The translations under genes were made by a program, and so were the position numbers. A stretch of 64,000 nucleotides of DNA from Candidatus Mailhella merdavium (GTDB lineage Bacteria > Desulfobacterota > Desulfovibrionia > Desulfovibrionales > Desulfovibrionaceae), in contig DWXS01000009.1 in assembly GCA_019119045.1 (NCBI GenBank), forward strand, positions 1 through 64,000, given 5' to 3'. A model generated the notes under the pieces. It was not told where the DNA came from, made no database searches, and saw nothing but the letters and a program-made list of their open reading frames with translations. Shown in pieces: positions 1-8,003 of this stretch; the first letter of the stretch is position 1, and every line of letters begins with the position of its first letter.

Positions 1-180
1 GGGTAGTGTATTAAAGTCGCCCTTTTTTAAGGATACGGCGGTATCGGGGAGGTATCGCCATGTCCTTTTTCTATATCGCCATATCTTTTAGCTTATCAAA
101 AAAAGCCCGACCGCCGCCGGGAACACTTCTACCCTCATATATGAACTGTCAAATCATCTAAATACCGCTTACAATTCCTT

Positions 181-221
181 TGCGCTTGTCTGCATCTTGC
201 AGACAGGCGCATTTTGCATTT
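181..221 (+). terminator. Leader hairpin / possible attenuator
   Basis: A 14-bp stem (arms 181-194 and 198-211, one G-T pair) with a 3-base loop is followed by TTTTGCATTTT. It lies upstream of the sigma-like gene. In Tn916-type elements such leader hairpins act as transcription attenuators, but that role is inferred here. Otherwise I see no gene in 1-336. Confidence 0.5.
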
Positions 222-336
222 TCGGGAGGTTTTTTCAAAAAAGTTTCGCTTTCATTCGGCGTTTGAAAAAATCGCCTGTATTATCCCGCGAAAAGGGGAG
301 GTACCGCCACCTTTCAACACGAAAGGAGGTGAGAAC

Positions 337-777
337 ATGGAACCTAATCGCGTGGAATTTCAGAAGCAATGTATCTTTCAAAGTTTCTGTAAACGGGTGC
401 TGCACAACGAAGCCTGCAACGCCCACGAGGAAATCCGGCGTCGCAGAGCAAAGGAAGTGTCGTTTTCCGACCTTGCCTTGCATGAGGAACGACAGCTTTA
501 TACGCTTGATAAGTATTTTCAAGACGAAGAAGCCGAGCCGAGCTATCAGCAGGCAGGAAAGAAAATCACGCCGAAGCTGCTGCTTGAAGCAATCCGCACT
601 TTGCCGGAAGAAAAAAGGTAAGCTATCATGCTGTACTATTTCGAGGGCATGACCGACGTGGAGATTGGAAAGTTATTCAATACGTCGCGCAGCACGATAC
701 AGTACAGACGGACAAGCTCTTTTGAAATCTTGAAGAAATATTTGGAGGAACACGCTGATGAATGGGACGAATGGTAA
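337..777 (+). pseudogene. Sigma-70-like regulator of a Tn916/Tn1549-type element, broken by an in-frame TAA
   Basis: The start ATG at 337 has a strong ribosome binding site (AAAGGAGGTGAGAAC). The frame encodes a short sigma-factor-like protein that ends at TAA 619-621 after LPEEKR. The same frame continues immediately as AIMLYYFEGMTDVEIGKLF and QYRRTSSFEILKKYLEEH, a typical sigma region-4 helix-turn-helix, to TAA 775-777. The intact product would be about 146 residues, the usual size for the small sigma-like regulator near xis/int in Tn916-family elements. One base change would restore it. I therefore read it as a nonsense mutant. A true short protein, restart at ATG 628, or a sequencing error are alternatives. 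Confidence 0.75.
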
Positions 778-1015
778 ACAATCTGACTTCCCGGACGTTG
801 CCCTTGTTCCCTATCCTGTCATTGTGGCAGCGACAAAGGGCGACCCGGACGCTATGAAAATTGTCTTGCAGCATTTTAGTGGTTACATAGCGAGCCTTTC
901 CATGCGGAAGCTCTGCGACGAGCACGGAAACGTCTATTTTGGCGTTGACGAGGATATTCGCCAACGGCTGCAAGCAAGACTAATGAGGGCAATCCTCACA
1001 TTTAGGGTTGAATAA
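758..1015 (+). CDS. Small helix-turn-helix protein of the conjugative transposon (Tn916 Orf8-like)
   Basis: This 85-residue protein overlaps the last 20 bases of the sigma-like frame. It contains VIVAATKGDPDAMKIVLQHF followed by YIASLSMRKL, DEHGN and a C-terminal ILTF, the pattern of the HTH_16-type proteins that accompany the sigma-like gene in Tn916/Tn1549 elements. The role is presumed regulatory within the element. The overlap suggests translational coupling to the upstream gene, so the upstream nonsense codon may also lower its expression. Recognition is by family pattern only. Confidence 0.7.
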   Translation: MNGTNGKQSDFPDVALVPYPVIVAATKGDPDAMKIVLQHFSGYIASLSMRKLCDEHGNVYFGVDEDIRQRLQARLMRAILTFRVE

Positions 1016-1442
1016 CTGCACCGATACCGAAACGTCTTAACCCCTTTTCCGTTTCGTATCAATCCGCAGCAGCCCCGTATGTTCCTTGACAAAGAAAGCG
1101 ACGCAAGATAACGGCGACGCAGTATAGGGCAAACCGGGTACGTCCTTTTTGCGCCGAGCCATACGGAGGGTGCGCCATGACGCTATTCCTCTATCGGGAA
1201 AAGCCGAGTGAGAAACACCGCGACGGGAAGCAAGTTAGCAGCTTGCGGGCGACAACACGCATTGAGGGGAGATAAGCCTTTACAGCCACAGTCCGAGCGT
1301 TCAGAGCGTCGCAGGCAATGGGTAAAGCTGCCTTAAATGAGCAGGGGTGCAATTCCCGCGAGGTTGTGCTAACAGCCGCCCGGTTAAAGCCCACTTTTTG
1401 TAACTTGACTTTTTAGCCATTTATGAAAGGGGGTATTTTCCT
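1016..1442. other. Intergenic stretch before xis with one possible tiny ORF
   Basis: There is no convincing gene of normal size here. A 32-codon frame at 1177-1275 on the plus strand (MTLFLYREK start) has a usable ribosome binding site (GGAGGGTGCGCC) but no recognisable motif. The minus-strand ORF in the track at 1191-1394 has no supporting signal. This spacing between the Orf8-like gene and xis is usual in the family. Confidence 0.4.
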
Positions 1443-1679
1443 ATGGCAAAAAAGGAAACAGCAAGCCCCGCTATCCCTGTATTCCCTATGTTAAAGACCG
1501 TTGAGCAAATGAGCAAGATTAGCGGTATCGGGGAAAATAAACTGCGCGAGCTTATGGATAGTGGCGAGCTTGAATATATACAAAATGGAAACCGTCGTTT
1601 GATAGCTGACGCTGCAATCTGGGACTGGTACCACAGGGCAAAGACGACAGCGAAGCCCCCGGCACGACAGGGAGGTTAA
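1443..1679 (+). CDS. xis: Excisionase (Tn916 Xis-like)
   Basis: This 78-residue protein carries a MerR-like winged helix-turn-helix: MLKTVEQMSKISGIGENKLR followed by LMDSGELEYIQNGNRRLI. That pattern is the DNA-binding fold of Tn916-family excisionases, which bind the element ends and direct the integrase towards excision. GGGGG upstream of ATG serves as a ribosome binding site. The stop is 3 bases before the integrase start, so the two genes form one transcription unit, as in Tn916. Confidence 0.88.
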   Translation: MAKKETASPAIPVFPMLKTVEQMSKISGIGENKLRELMDSGELEYIQNGNRRLIADAAIWDWYHRAKTTAKPPARQGG

Positions 1680-1682
1680 GCT

Positions 1683-2987
1683 ATGGCTATATCAACAAGG
1701 CAGGTTAAGAATAAACGCGACAGCAACGGCGTACTGACCGGGCGGCCGGGTACAGTTTACGACGTGAATATAAAGTACACCGCCCCGAATGGGGAAAAGA
1801 AAACCTATTCAAAAAAGGGCTTTCCAACAAAAAAGGAAGCAACGCAGCATGAAGCAGAGATGAAAGCAAAGCTCCATAATCCGGGACAGATTGCGTCTAT
1901 CGCTTCACAGCGGAAACAGACCGTTGCAAGCTATCTGAATGAATGGGTAGAAAGCTATGCAAGAGTGAACTTGCGCCCCTCTACTTACGACGGGTACAAA
2001 AGAACGATTGCAAACTACATCACGCCATATATCGGCGGCGTTGCCCTTAATCAGCTTACCCCCGCTATGGTAGACAAAATGTTTCAGCAGATTATTGACA
2101 AAGGCTTGAAACCGTCCACCGCAGCCGGGGCAAAGCGTGTTTTGAGCGTGGCGTTGAGCCATGCCCGGAAATACCGCTATATCGAAACAAACGCAGCAAA
2201 GGACACGCTTACGAAGTTTGGAAAGAGCGACAAGACCCCCGACCCGTACACGCCGGAACAGGTAAAAGCCCTTATGCAGCGCGTCGAGGGTACCGTTTGG
2301 GAAATGCCCGTTATCTTAGGCGGGCTTTACGGTATGCGCCGTTCTGAAATCCTGGGCTTGCGTTGGCGCAATGTGGATTTGGAAAACAACACCTTTGACG
2401 TTTCCGAGCAGCTACCCTTTAAGGTACCGCCAAAAACAAAAGTCATTGAGGAAATGGCACCGCCGAAATCCAACGGGCGAAAGCTGCCTATCACAGAGCT
2501 TGCCCGCCCGTTCTTTCTCAAACAGTTTGCTATGCAGGAAGCGCAGCGCGAACAGGCAGAAAAGGACGGAAAGCCTTACTATGACAATGACCTTGTTGTA
2601 GCGAAGCCGGACGGTTCCCCTATCTCCGCGTCGTGGGTATCTTCCCAGTTTGGAAAGCTGCTTGAAGATTTGGATATGCCGCATATCCGCTTTCACGATT
2701 TGCGCCATACAGCAGCTACAAATATGCACCAACTGACAGGCGACTTCTACACCGTAGGCGAAGTGTTAGGACATACACTTGCGGGTATCGGCGTATCGCT
2801 TGGGCTGTCTATGAACTTTGAAGCTGTTACCGCCCGTTATGTGGACGTGCGGCTTGAACGCAAAAAAGAAGTCTTAGACGCTTATCATGGGGCGGTCAAA
2901 CAGGCAGACCCGGCAAAGGCAGAGAAAGCCGAGCCGAAGAAAGCAAAGAGCGCGGCAAAGAAAAAGAGCAGCGATTTAGAGCTTTAA
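1683..2987 (+). CDS. int: Tyrosine recombinase / integrase (Tn916/Tn1549 type)
   Basis: This 434-residue site-specific recombinase integrates and excises the conjugative transposon. The N-terminal part (about 1-70, with YTAPNGEKKTYSKKGFPTKKEA) resembles the arm-binding AP2-like domain. A SAM-like core-binding domain follows (about 75-165, SYLNEWVESYARVNLRPSTY). The catalytic domain shows GMRRSEILGLRW (first Arg), FHDLRHTAAT (His-x-x-Arg), LGHT and ARYVDV (nucleophilic Tyr). The C-terminal tail is rich in Lys and Ala. The stop lies near the element end, as expected for Tn916-like elements, and arm-type repeats lie just downstream. Confidence 0.93.
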   Translation: MAISTRQVKNKRDSNGVLTGRPGTVYDVNIKYTAPNGEKKTYSKKGFPTKKEATQHEAEMKAKLHNPGQIASIASQRKQTVASYLNEWVESYARVNLRPSTYDGYKRTIANYITPYIGGVALNQLTPAMVDKMFQQIIDKGLKPSTAAGAKRVLSVALSHARKYRYIETNAAKDTLTKFGKSDKTPDPYTPEQVKALMQRVEGTVWEMPVILGGLYGMRRSEILGLRWRNVDLENNTFDVSEQLPFKVPPKTKVIEEMAPPKSNGRKLPITELARPFFLKQFAMQEAQREQAEKDGKPYYDNDLVVAKPDGSPISASWVSSQFGKLLEDLDMPHIRFHDLRHTAATNMHQLTGDFYTVGEVLGHTLAGIGVSLGLSMNFEAVTARYVDVRLERKKEVLDAYHGAVKQADPAKAEKAEPKKAKSAAKKKSSDLEL

Positions 2988-3038
2988 CCGCTGTATCTCT
3001 TTACCGCTTCTTATATCGTTTTATAGCCCCGCGTGGGA

Positions 3039-3060
3039 TTTGGGCACCATTTGGGCACCA
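3039..3060. repeat. Tandem 11-bp direct repeats, likely integrase arm-type sites
   Basis: TTTGGGCACCA occurs twice back to back, between the int stop and the element end. Tn916-family integrases bind short direct repeats (DR2-like) near each end, so this is the probable arm site. The role is inferred from position. Confidence 0.6.
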
Positions 3061-3097
3061 TTTACCGAAAAAGCACCACTAACACAGGCGATAAAAG

Positions 3098-3150
3098 AAA
3101 CGCCGAGAACGCGCAAAAACATAGAGTTTATGCGGGTTTCCGGCGTTTTC
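3098..3150 (+). terminator. Probable terminator downstream of int
   Basis: AACGCCG and CGGCGTT flank a roughly 35-base interval that itself contains a short CGCA/TGCG pairing, followed by TTTTC. It sits after int, before the element junction. Confidence 0.45.
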
Positions 3151-3189
3151 TAATCCCTCAACCGACCTAAAATCATCTTGCGGCAGAGA

Positions 3190-3212
3190 GAAAAATTCTA
3201 CTATTTTTTATT
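3190..3212. other. Approximate right junction of the Tn916/Tn1549-type element with the chromosome
   Basis: The AT-rich AAATTCTACTATTTTTTATT stretch is followed directly by sequence encoding an internal part of an AraC regulator. Tn916-type elements insert into AT-rich targets with short variable coupling sequences. The exact base cannot be fixed without the empty site. Confidence 0.6.
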
Positions 3213-3802
3213 TGGATACCAAGCTGATTACAGACCTTTCTATGGAGATGCATCAGGAATCCACATCTAAAAATATGGAGTGCGAAGGGGTTACGATTTC
3301 TGATACAGATGTGGAATTGCTTGATGTCGTTCTGCGTTTGCTCAATCTACTTGACAAACCTGAACAGATTCCCATCCGTGCGCCCATGCTCCTACGCGAC
3401 CTGCATTATTTTCTTTTACTTGGCCCATTTGGGAAACTTCTGCGTCAGGTGAATACATTAGGGACACAGAATAATCAGATAGTGCAAATTATTGCATGGC
3501 TGCGCCAAAATTTGGCGCAGCCTGTGCGGGTGGATGAACTGGCACAAAGAGTGAATATGTCCACAGCCACTCTTTATCGCCATTTCAAGAATCTTACAGG
3601 TCTTAGTCCCCTACAGTATATTAAGCACCTCCGTTTACATGAAGCACAACGCTTGATGCTGTTGGAAAATGAGAGGGCTTCCAGCGCAGCTTTGGCTGTG
3701 GGATATGAGAGTATAACGCAGTTCAACCGAGAATATAAGAGTATGTTTGGGGAACCTCCGTATAGAGATGTATCCCAGCGTCGCGAGAATCTTCTCGGTT
3801 GA
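3212..3802 (+). pseudogene. AraC-family regulator, 5' part lost to the mobile element
   Basis: The frame opens at TTG 3212, directly at the element end, and has no ribosome binding site. It encodes 196 residues: the last part of an AraC N-terminal sensory domain (RAPMLLRDLHYFLLLGPFG) and a complete double HTH (RVDELAQRVNMSTATLYRHF, LSPLQYIKHLRLHEA, SAALAVGYESITQFNREYK). Full members of this group are about 300 residues, so roughly 100 N-terminal residues and the promoter are missing. These regulators commonly control alcohol dehydrogenase, flavodoxin and SDR genes such as those downstream. The gene is probably inactivated by insertion; expression from a promoter inside the element cannot be excluded. 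Confidence 0.8.
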
Positions 3803-3836
3803 ATTGCGTCAACTCAATACCCCACAACCTGTTTGC

Positions 3837-4703
3837 CTACTGTTCCGGAACCACGTCATTGACGCAGGCAAGCGCATTCAGGGTACGTGGGAATCCGATG
3901 TATGGCAGACTCTGCGCCAGGGCATCAACCAGATTTTGCTTGCTGTTGCCTACATTGATATTGCCCTGCACATGGCTTTTGACTTGGCTTTCACATCCTC
4001 CGAGCGCGCTGATTGCCGAGAAAATGAGAAGTTCCCGCGTCTTGGCGTCCAGCCCCTTGCGGGTAAATATGTCGCCAAAGCAAAAGGCGGAGAGATAATT
4101 GATGATGATTTCCTTCTGCCCGGCAGGCGCGGCAGCGTGCATTTTGTCGATGGCATCGCCGAAAGTGGACTTCTGCACCGCCAATCCGTCCGCAAAGCGG
4201 CTCTCTTCCGTTACCGTTGCCTGGCTTTCAACAGGCAGAGGGATGCCCTTTTCGGTGAAAACTCCGTTGACTTGACGGAGAGCGGCCTCAACTTTGGGGA
4301 AGCCGATATACGGAGCGCACTGGTAGAGGGCTTCCTTGATTTCCACGGGGCTGAGTCCGATGCGAAGCGCCGCTTCTGTATGGTTTTTGATGTCATTTGT
4401 GCTTTGGCTGGCGGTAAGAACAACCAGCGTAATCAGCTCGCGTTGCTTGTCGTTCAGGCTTCCCTGCTCGGCAATTTCGCCGTACAGGAACCGATCCCGA
4501 ATGGTCGCAAGATCAGGGTCGGTTTTTGCCAACGGGTCTTGAACGCTTCCAAACAGCTTGTTCATATTTTTTTGGGCCAGGACGGGCCGGGTTGACGGAG
4601 TTGTTTCTCCGCGTTCCGCCGCAAATGAACTGTGTTGCATGAAGAAACCTCCTGTCAGAATGGCAGACAATAGCATCACGGACGCTCTATGGAGAATGGT
4701 CAT
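3837..4703 (-). CDS. Exported carboxymuconolactone decarboxylase (CMD) family protein, two domains
   Basis: A signal peptide (LLSAILTGGFFMQHSSFAA) is followed by two CMD repeats. The first has LYGEIAEQGSLNDKQRELI and HTEAALRIGLSPVEIKEALYQCAPYIGFPK; the second has FCFGDIFTRKGLDAKTRELL, SHVQGNINVG and QSLPYIGFPRTLNAL. The family includes AhpD-like peroxidase partners and decarboxylases; usual Cys pairs are not clearly present, so the substrate is unknown. I chose ATG 4703 (GAGGGAAATA before it) over the track start at 4742. It lies downstream of the cupin/tautomerase/flavoprotein genes on the same strand, but a terminator lies between. Confidence 0.78.
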   Translation of the reverse strand: MTILHRASVMLLSAILTGGFFMQHSSFAAERGETTPSTRPVLAQKNMNKLFGSVQDPLAKTDPDLATIRDRFLYGEIAEQGSLNDKQRELITLVVLTASQSTNDIKNHTEAALRIGLSPVEIKEALYQCAPYIGFPKVEAALRQVNGVFTEKGIPLPVESQATVTEESRFADGLAVQKSTFGDAIDKMHAAAPAGQKEIIINYLSAFCFGDIFTRKGLDAKTRELLIFSAISALGGCESQVKSHVQGNINVGNSKQNLVDALAQSLPYIGFPRTLNALACVNDVVPEQ

Positions 4704-4743
4704 TATTTCCCTCGCTATTCCATATATTTTTGAGAGCATCAAA

Positions 4744-4786
4744 CACAGCGGAGCAAACGAATATATAGATGTTTGACTCCGCTGTG
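4744..4786 (-). terminator. Hairpin terminator after the cupin gene
   Basis: The perfect 10-bp arms CACAGCGGAG and CTCCGCTGTG extend inward through CAAAC/GTTTG with a bulge. It lies just after the cupin stop and can end minus-strand transcription; T-rich sequence also follows on the plus strand. Confidence 0.6.
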
Positions 4787-4792
4787 ATGTTT

Positions 4793-5287
4793 TTATTTTC
4801 CGTTATATTGATCGTCAGTGACTTTTTCGAGCCATTCGACGCATGTTCCATCCTTGTCTTCAGCGATGGAAATATGCGTCATGGAACTGTTGGGGGCAGC
4901 GCCGTGCCAGTGCTTTACACCGACAGGACAGACAATGACGTCGCCAGGGCGGATTTCCTGAATCGGCTTGCCCCATTCCTGTGTCAATCCCACACCGGAA
5001 GTCACAATAAGCGCCTGTCCCACCGGATGGGTATGCCAGTTGGAACGGGCTCCCGGCTCAAAGGTGACGCTTGCCCCCACAGAGCGCATCCCGTTGCCTA
5101 CCGGATACCACGGGTCTATCCGCACATTACCGGTAAAAAATTTTTCTGATCCCTTGTAAGGAGTCTGGCTCCCCAGTCGATAGATGACCTGCTCAGCCTT
5201 ATCGGGTTCAGCGGCTACGGCGTTGACGGAAGAGCCGATGAAAGTCGCCAGGGAAAGAACCATCAGTAGTGCGGAGAATTGTTTCAT
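4793..5287 (-). CDS. Exported cupin-domain protein (paralog 1)
   Basis: A signal peptide (MKQFSALLMVLSLATFIGSS) precedes a small beta-barrel cupin with metal-ligand motif SNWHTHPVGQALIVTSGVG and the second motif KHWHGAAPNSSMTHI. Cupins of this type (YhhW/quercetinase-like or ChrR-like) are often paired with CMD proteins and flavodoxins in oxidative-stress loci. The catalytic activity is unknown. ATG 5287 is preferred because AAAGGG lies 7 bases upstream. A close paralog sits at 10416-10910. Confidence 0.82.
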   Translation of the reverse strand: MKQFSALLMVLSLATFIGSSVNAVAAEPDKAEQVIYRLGSQTPYKGSEKFFTGNVRIDPWYPVGNGMRSVGASVTFEPGARSNWHTHPVGQALIVTSGVGLTQEWGKPIQEIRPGDVIVCPVGVKHWHGAAPNSSMTHISIAEDKDGTCVEWLEKVTDDQYNGK

Positions 5288-5359
5288 GTTATTGCCCTTT
5301 ATGTTAATGGTTTTGTGTGTCATAAACAGTGGTGACGAACTTGCCGATATAAAATGAAG

Positions 5360-5563
5360 CTACATGGCTGCTTCGTGTGCTTTCTTTTCTGAAAGTATTT
5401 CTCCTCCAACTCCGATATTGTCCATGCTGTTCTCTTTGAGAAAGACATAGAACCCTTCTTTGGGAATGCCCGTAATTCGAGCGGCGGATTCGGTGAATTC
5501 CAAAACCAATGCCCTCTTTTGCTCTGTACTCAAAGAAGCTGTTTCCAAAGTAATCACCGGCAT
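5360..5563 (-). CDS. 4-oxalocrotonate tautomerase-like protein
   Basis: The 67-residue protein starts MPVITLETASLSTEQKRAL, leaving the catalytic N-terminal Pro after Met removal, and has the GIPKEGFYVFLKE segment typical of small tautomerases. These trimeric or hexameric enzymes catalyse keto-enol tautomerisation of small acids. A good ribosome binding site (AAGGAGGAAGC) precedes ATG. It sits 40 bases after the Tat flavoprotein gene and 72 bases before the cupin, probably one operon. Confidence 0.82.
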   Translation of the reverse strand: MPVITLETASLSTEQKRALVLEFTESAARITGIPKEGFYVFLKENSMDNIGVGGEILSEKKAHEAAM

Positions 5564-5603
5564 AAGGCTTCCTCCTTGTTATGTGATGTTGCTGAACTGC
5601 TGA

Positions 5604-6338
5604 TTACAGGCTGGCGCCCAGCCTGTTGGCCTCGGCGGGAAACGCCGTTCCCTCAATATCCTTGCGGGCGAAGACGTTTTTGGCGAGCACCACGCCCTGA
5701 TCCTCCCAGGGAAGGTACCGCAGCAGTACCTTGTAATGGGCCATGATGGCATCCATATTCCAGTCCGTATTGCTGCCGCAGGTGACGAGCATGGCGGATT
5801 TCATGTGATGTTCCCTCAGCGCCGCCCGCTGCGGCATCATGCGATCCAGAACGGTTTTCAGTTGTGCTGTCATGTTGAAGTAATACAGTGGAGTCACAAG
5901 CACGATCATGTCCGCCGACAGCACTTCCGGCAAAATTTTCTGCATGGCGTCTTTCTGAATACATTCCCCGTTATGTTTTTCGCAGTAATAGCAGGCTCGG
6001 CAGGGGCCGACTTTCTCGAATGCCGTATCAAACCGAACGACGGTATGACCTTTGGCGGTCGCTCCGGCGACGAATTCATCGGCCAGAAGAGCAGACGTTC
6101 CCTGCCTGTGCGGACTGCCTGTAAGCATAACGATTTTCATGGGTTTCCCGCTATTGTCAGCGGCCAACAGGTCGGCGGGGGAAGCCAGATCTGACAAAAG
6201 GCTGAACGCCAGAGCGCCCCCTGCCATTTTTAACAGATGACGGCGCGTCAAAGTTGACTTCCGGGAGTTCTCGAAGTCGTTTGTGCCCGCATGTTCAGGT
6301 GTGAACTGCCTCCGGCCGTCGTCGTTCATGTCGCTCAT
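5604..6338 (-). CDS. Tat-exported NADPH-dependent FMN reductase / iron-sulfur flavoprotein-like
   Basis: The 244-residue product has an N-terminal twin-arginine signal (LTRRHLLKMAGGALAFSLL). The flavodoxin-like domain begins KIVMLTGSPHRQGTSALLAD and includes PCRACYYCEKHNGEC, a C-x2-C-x2-C-x6-C cluster resembling the compact 4Fe-4S motif of archaeal/anaerobe iron-sulfur flavoproteins, and VTPLYYFNMTAQLKTVLDR for FMN binding. It would reduce a substrate or protein in the periplasm using FMN, possibly with an Fe-S cluster. It heads the cluster that continues with tautomerase and cupin. Confidence 0.82.
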   Translation of the reverse strand: MSDMNDDGRRQFTPEHAGTNDFENSRKSTLTRRHLLKMAGGALAFSLLSDLASPADLLAADNSGKPMKIVMLTGSPHRQGTSALLADEFVAGATAKGHTVVRFDTAFEKVGPCRACYYCEKHNGECIQKDAMQKILPEVLSADMIVLVTPLYYFNMTAQLKTVLDRMMPQRAALREHHMKSAMLVTCGSNTDWNMDAIMAHYKVLLRYLPWEDQGVVLAKNVFARKDIEGTAFPAEANRLGASL

Positions 6339-6671
6339 ACTCTAGCTCCTGTAACTTGAATTTTTTTTGGGGTAGGTGCGACAGGGATGAAGCTTGTCAG
6401 CCTTATTTGACGGCGCTGCCATCACCCATCAGCTATGTCACAGAATATCCGTCCAGAGTAGAAGCGGTAGATATAAATTCATCGTTTTGTTGCCTAAATC
6501 TTGCACAAACTGTTTTGGAAGGTATGCCCCATAACCATTTTTCCGCAATCTCCCTGCATTGATATGCGCTGTAACTTTGTCATATGACACAAATAAAAAG
6601 CTCCATTTAATCAATGATGGATCAAATGGAGCTTCTCAGGCACGCTCAATGCGCATTTATGCATCACCCAC
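6339..6671. other. Intergenic region with promoter space for the 6338 operon and a terminator for the SDR operon
   Basis: No gene is visible. The left part is AT-rich upstream sequence for the minus-strand flavoprotein gene. The right part contains the terminator at 6589-6634. No clear promoter hexamers were assigned. Confidence 0.5.
6589..6634 (-). terminator. Rho-independent terminator after the SDR gene
   Basis: Perfect 11-bp arms (AAGCTCCATTT / AAATGGAGCTT, 6598-6608 and 6624-6634) are followed on the minus strand by TTTTTATTTG. This ends the operon that runs leftwards from about 10.9 kb. Confidence 0.8.
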
Positions 6672-7445
6672 CTACGCCCCGACGCCTCCATCCACAGCGT
6701 AATCGGAACCTGTCACAAAACTTGCGGCATCGGAGGCAAGAAAGGCCACAACTGCGGCAACTTCTGCCGGGAGGCCGAATCGTCCAAGAGGCACGGTACG
6801 CTTTACGGCGGCGATATGCTTCTGAGCATCTTCTTCCGACAGTGCCGTCTTTTCGTAAATGGGCGTTTTAATGGGGCCGACACATACCGAATTGACACGG
6901 ATGCCATATTCCGCCCACTCTTTGGCCAGAGCGCGGGTGAATACCTGGATGGACGCCTTGCTCGCAGCATACAGCGTCATGTTTGCCATAGGCTTGCTGA
7001 CAAGGGCTGAAGAAATATTGACAACATTTCCCCGTGCTTCTCTCAGCAAAGGGAAAGCCTGCCTTGTCAAATCCACCACCCCGCGCACATTGACGCTGAA
7101 TACATTGTCGAATTCGTCCATGCTCACTTCAGCCAATGGGCCAACCGGAGCCACTCCGGCATTGTTCACCAGAATATCGAGCTTCCCCCAGTTTTTTTTC
7201 AGCGTCAGAAGAGCCTTTTCAAGCTCTGATGACGATCTGACATCGGCGATAACATATGAAATGTTGTCATGCCGGGCGGTACACTCTTCGAGGACGCTTT
7301 TATCAAGAATGTCAAGGATCATGACTTTTGCGCCTTCATCTGCCAACCGCTTGGCAATAACTTCCCCGATCCCTGAACCGCCGCCGGTGACGAGGGCTAT
7401 TTTGCCCTGAAGACTTGCATTCATGACAGTATCCATCTCCGCCAC
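6672..7445 (-). CDS. Short-chain dehydrogenase/reductase
   Basis: A classical SDR of about 257 residues: nucleotide-binding LVTGGGSGIGE, NNAG motif (LVNNAGVAPVG), catalytic Ser in VNISSAL and YAASK, and the C-terminal DYAVDGGVGA. It should be an NAD(P)H-dependent carbonyl/alcohol oxidoreductase; the substrate is unknown. The GTG start at 7445 has AAGG upstream; ATG codons at 7436 and 7424 are alternatives, the latter giving the family-typical MNASLQGKIALVTG start. It is the last gene before the terminator and begins 6 bases after the flavodoxin stop. Confidence 0.9.
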   Translation of the reverse strand: MAEMDTVMNASLQGKIALVTGGGSGIGEVIAKRLADEGAKVMILDILDKSVLEECTARHDNISYVIADVRSSSELEKALLTLKKNWGKLDILVNNAGVAPVGPLAEVSMDEFDNVFSVNVRGVVDLTRQAFPLLREARGNVVNISSALVSKPMANMTLYAASKASIQVFTRALAKEWAEYGIRVNSVCVGPIKTPIYEKTALSEEDAQKHIAAVKRTVPLGRFGLPAEVAAVVAFLASDAASFVTGSDYAVDGGVGA

Positions 7446-7451
7446 GCTGCC

Positions 7452-7931
7452 TTATTTTTTCAGAGTTTTTACCCATTCCGCCAGTTCGGCGGAGGACGCT
7501 CCGCTCTTCAGGCGTTTACCTTCCAGCCAATGGGCGGCGGGGCAGGTCTTCTTGAGAACCGCACCGGTATTGCCCATACCGCTGCCGCCTGAAGTGGCAA
7601 AGGGAATTACCGTTTTGCCGGAGAAATCATAGCTCTCCAAAAAGGTATGTATGATGCGCGGAGCCTCATACCACCAGATGGGAAAGCCGACAAAAACAGT
7701 CTGATAGCGTTCCATCCCATCAACGCGGTTGGCGATGGCGGGGCGGGAAGACGGGTCATTCATTTCAAGGCTGCTGCGACTGCCCTTGTTGTTTCAGTCC
7801 AGATCGGCGGCAGTGTAGGCTTGTTCTGGTCGCATTTCATAACAATCGCCGTTGACCACCTTTGCAAGCGTTTTCGCCAGGCGGGCGGTTTGGCCGCTGG
7901 CGGAAAAATACGCTACCAATGTTTCGCTCAT
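7452..7931 (-). pseudogene. Flavodoxin gene interrupted by an in-frame TGA
   Basis: ATG 7931 (AAAAGGAGA upstream) starts a flavodoxin: MSETLVAYFSASGQTARLAK, then YTAADLD, then TGA at 7796-7794. Translation continues in the same frame as NNKGSRSSLEMNDPSSRPAI, GFPIWWYEAPRIIHTFLESY and PFATSGGSGMG to 7452. In this flavodoxin group the stop position is normally Trp (LDWNN), so a TGG-to-TGA change explains it. Intact length would be about 159 residues. The second half has an ATG at 7763 but no good ribosome binding site and lacks the FMN phosphate loop, so it is unlikely to work alone. Confidence 0.8.
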
Positions 7932-8003
7932 GACAGGTTCTCCTTTTGACGACATTTCAAATTGGAATGGCTCTGGTGTCATACATACGGACAATATGAG
8001 CAG

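Noticed and set aside
1191-1394. 67-codon minus-strand ORF upstream of xis
   Set aside because: No ribosome binding site or known motif; a plus-strand mini-ORF in the same place has slightly better signals but is also uncertain.
7794-7796. TGA in the flavodoxin as a selenocysteine codon
   Set aside because: The position corresponds to Trp in the family, and the bases after it do not form an obvious selenocysteine hairpin.
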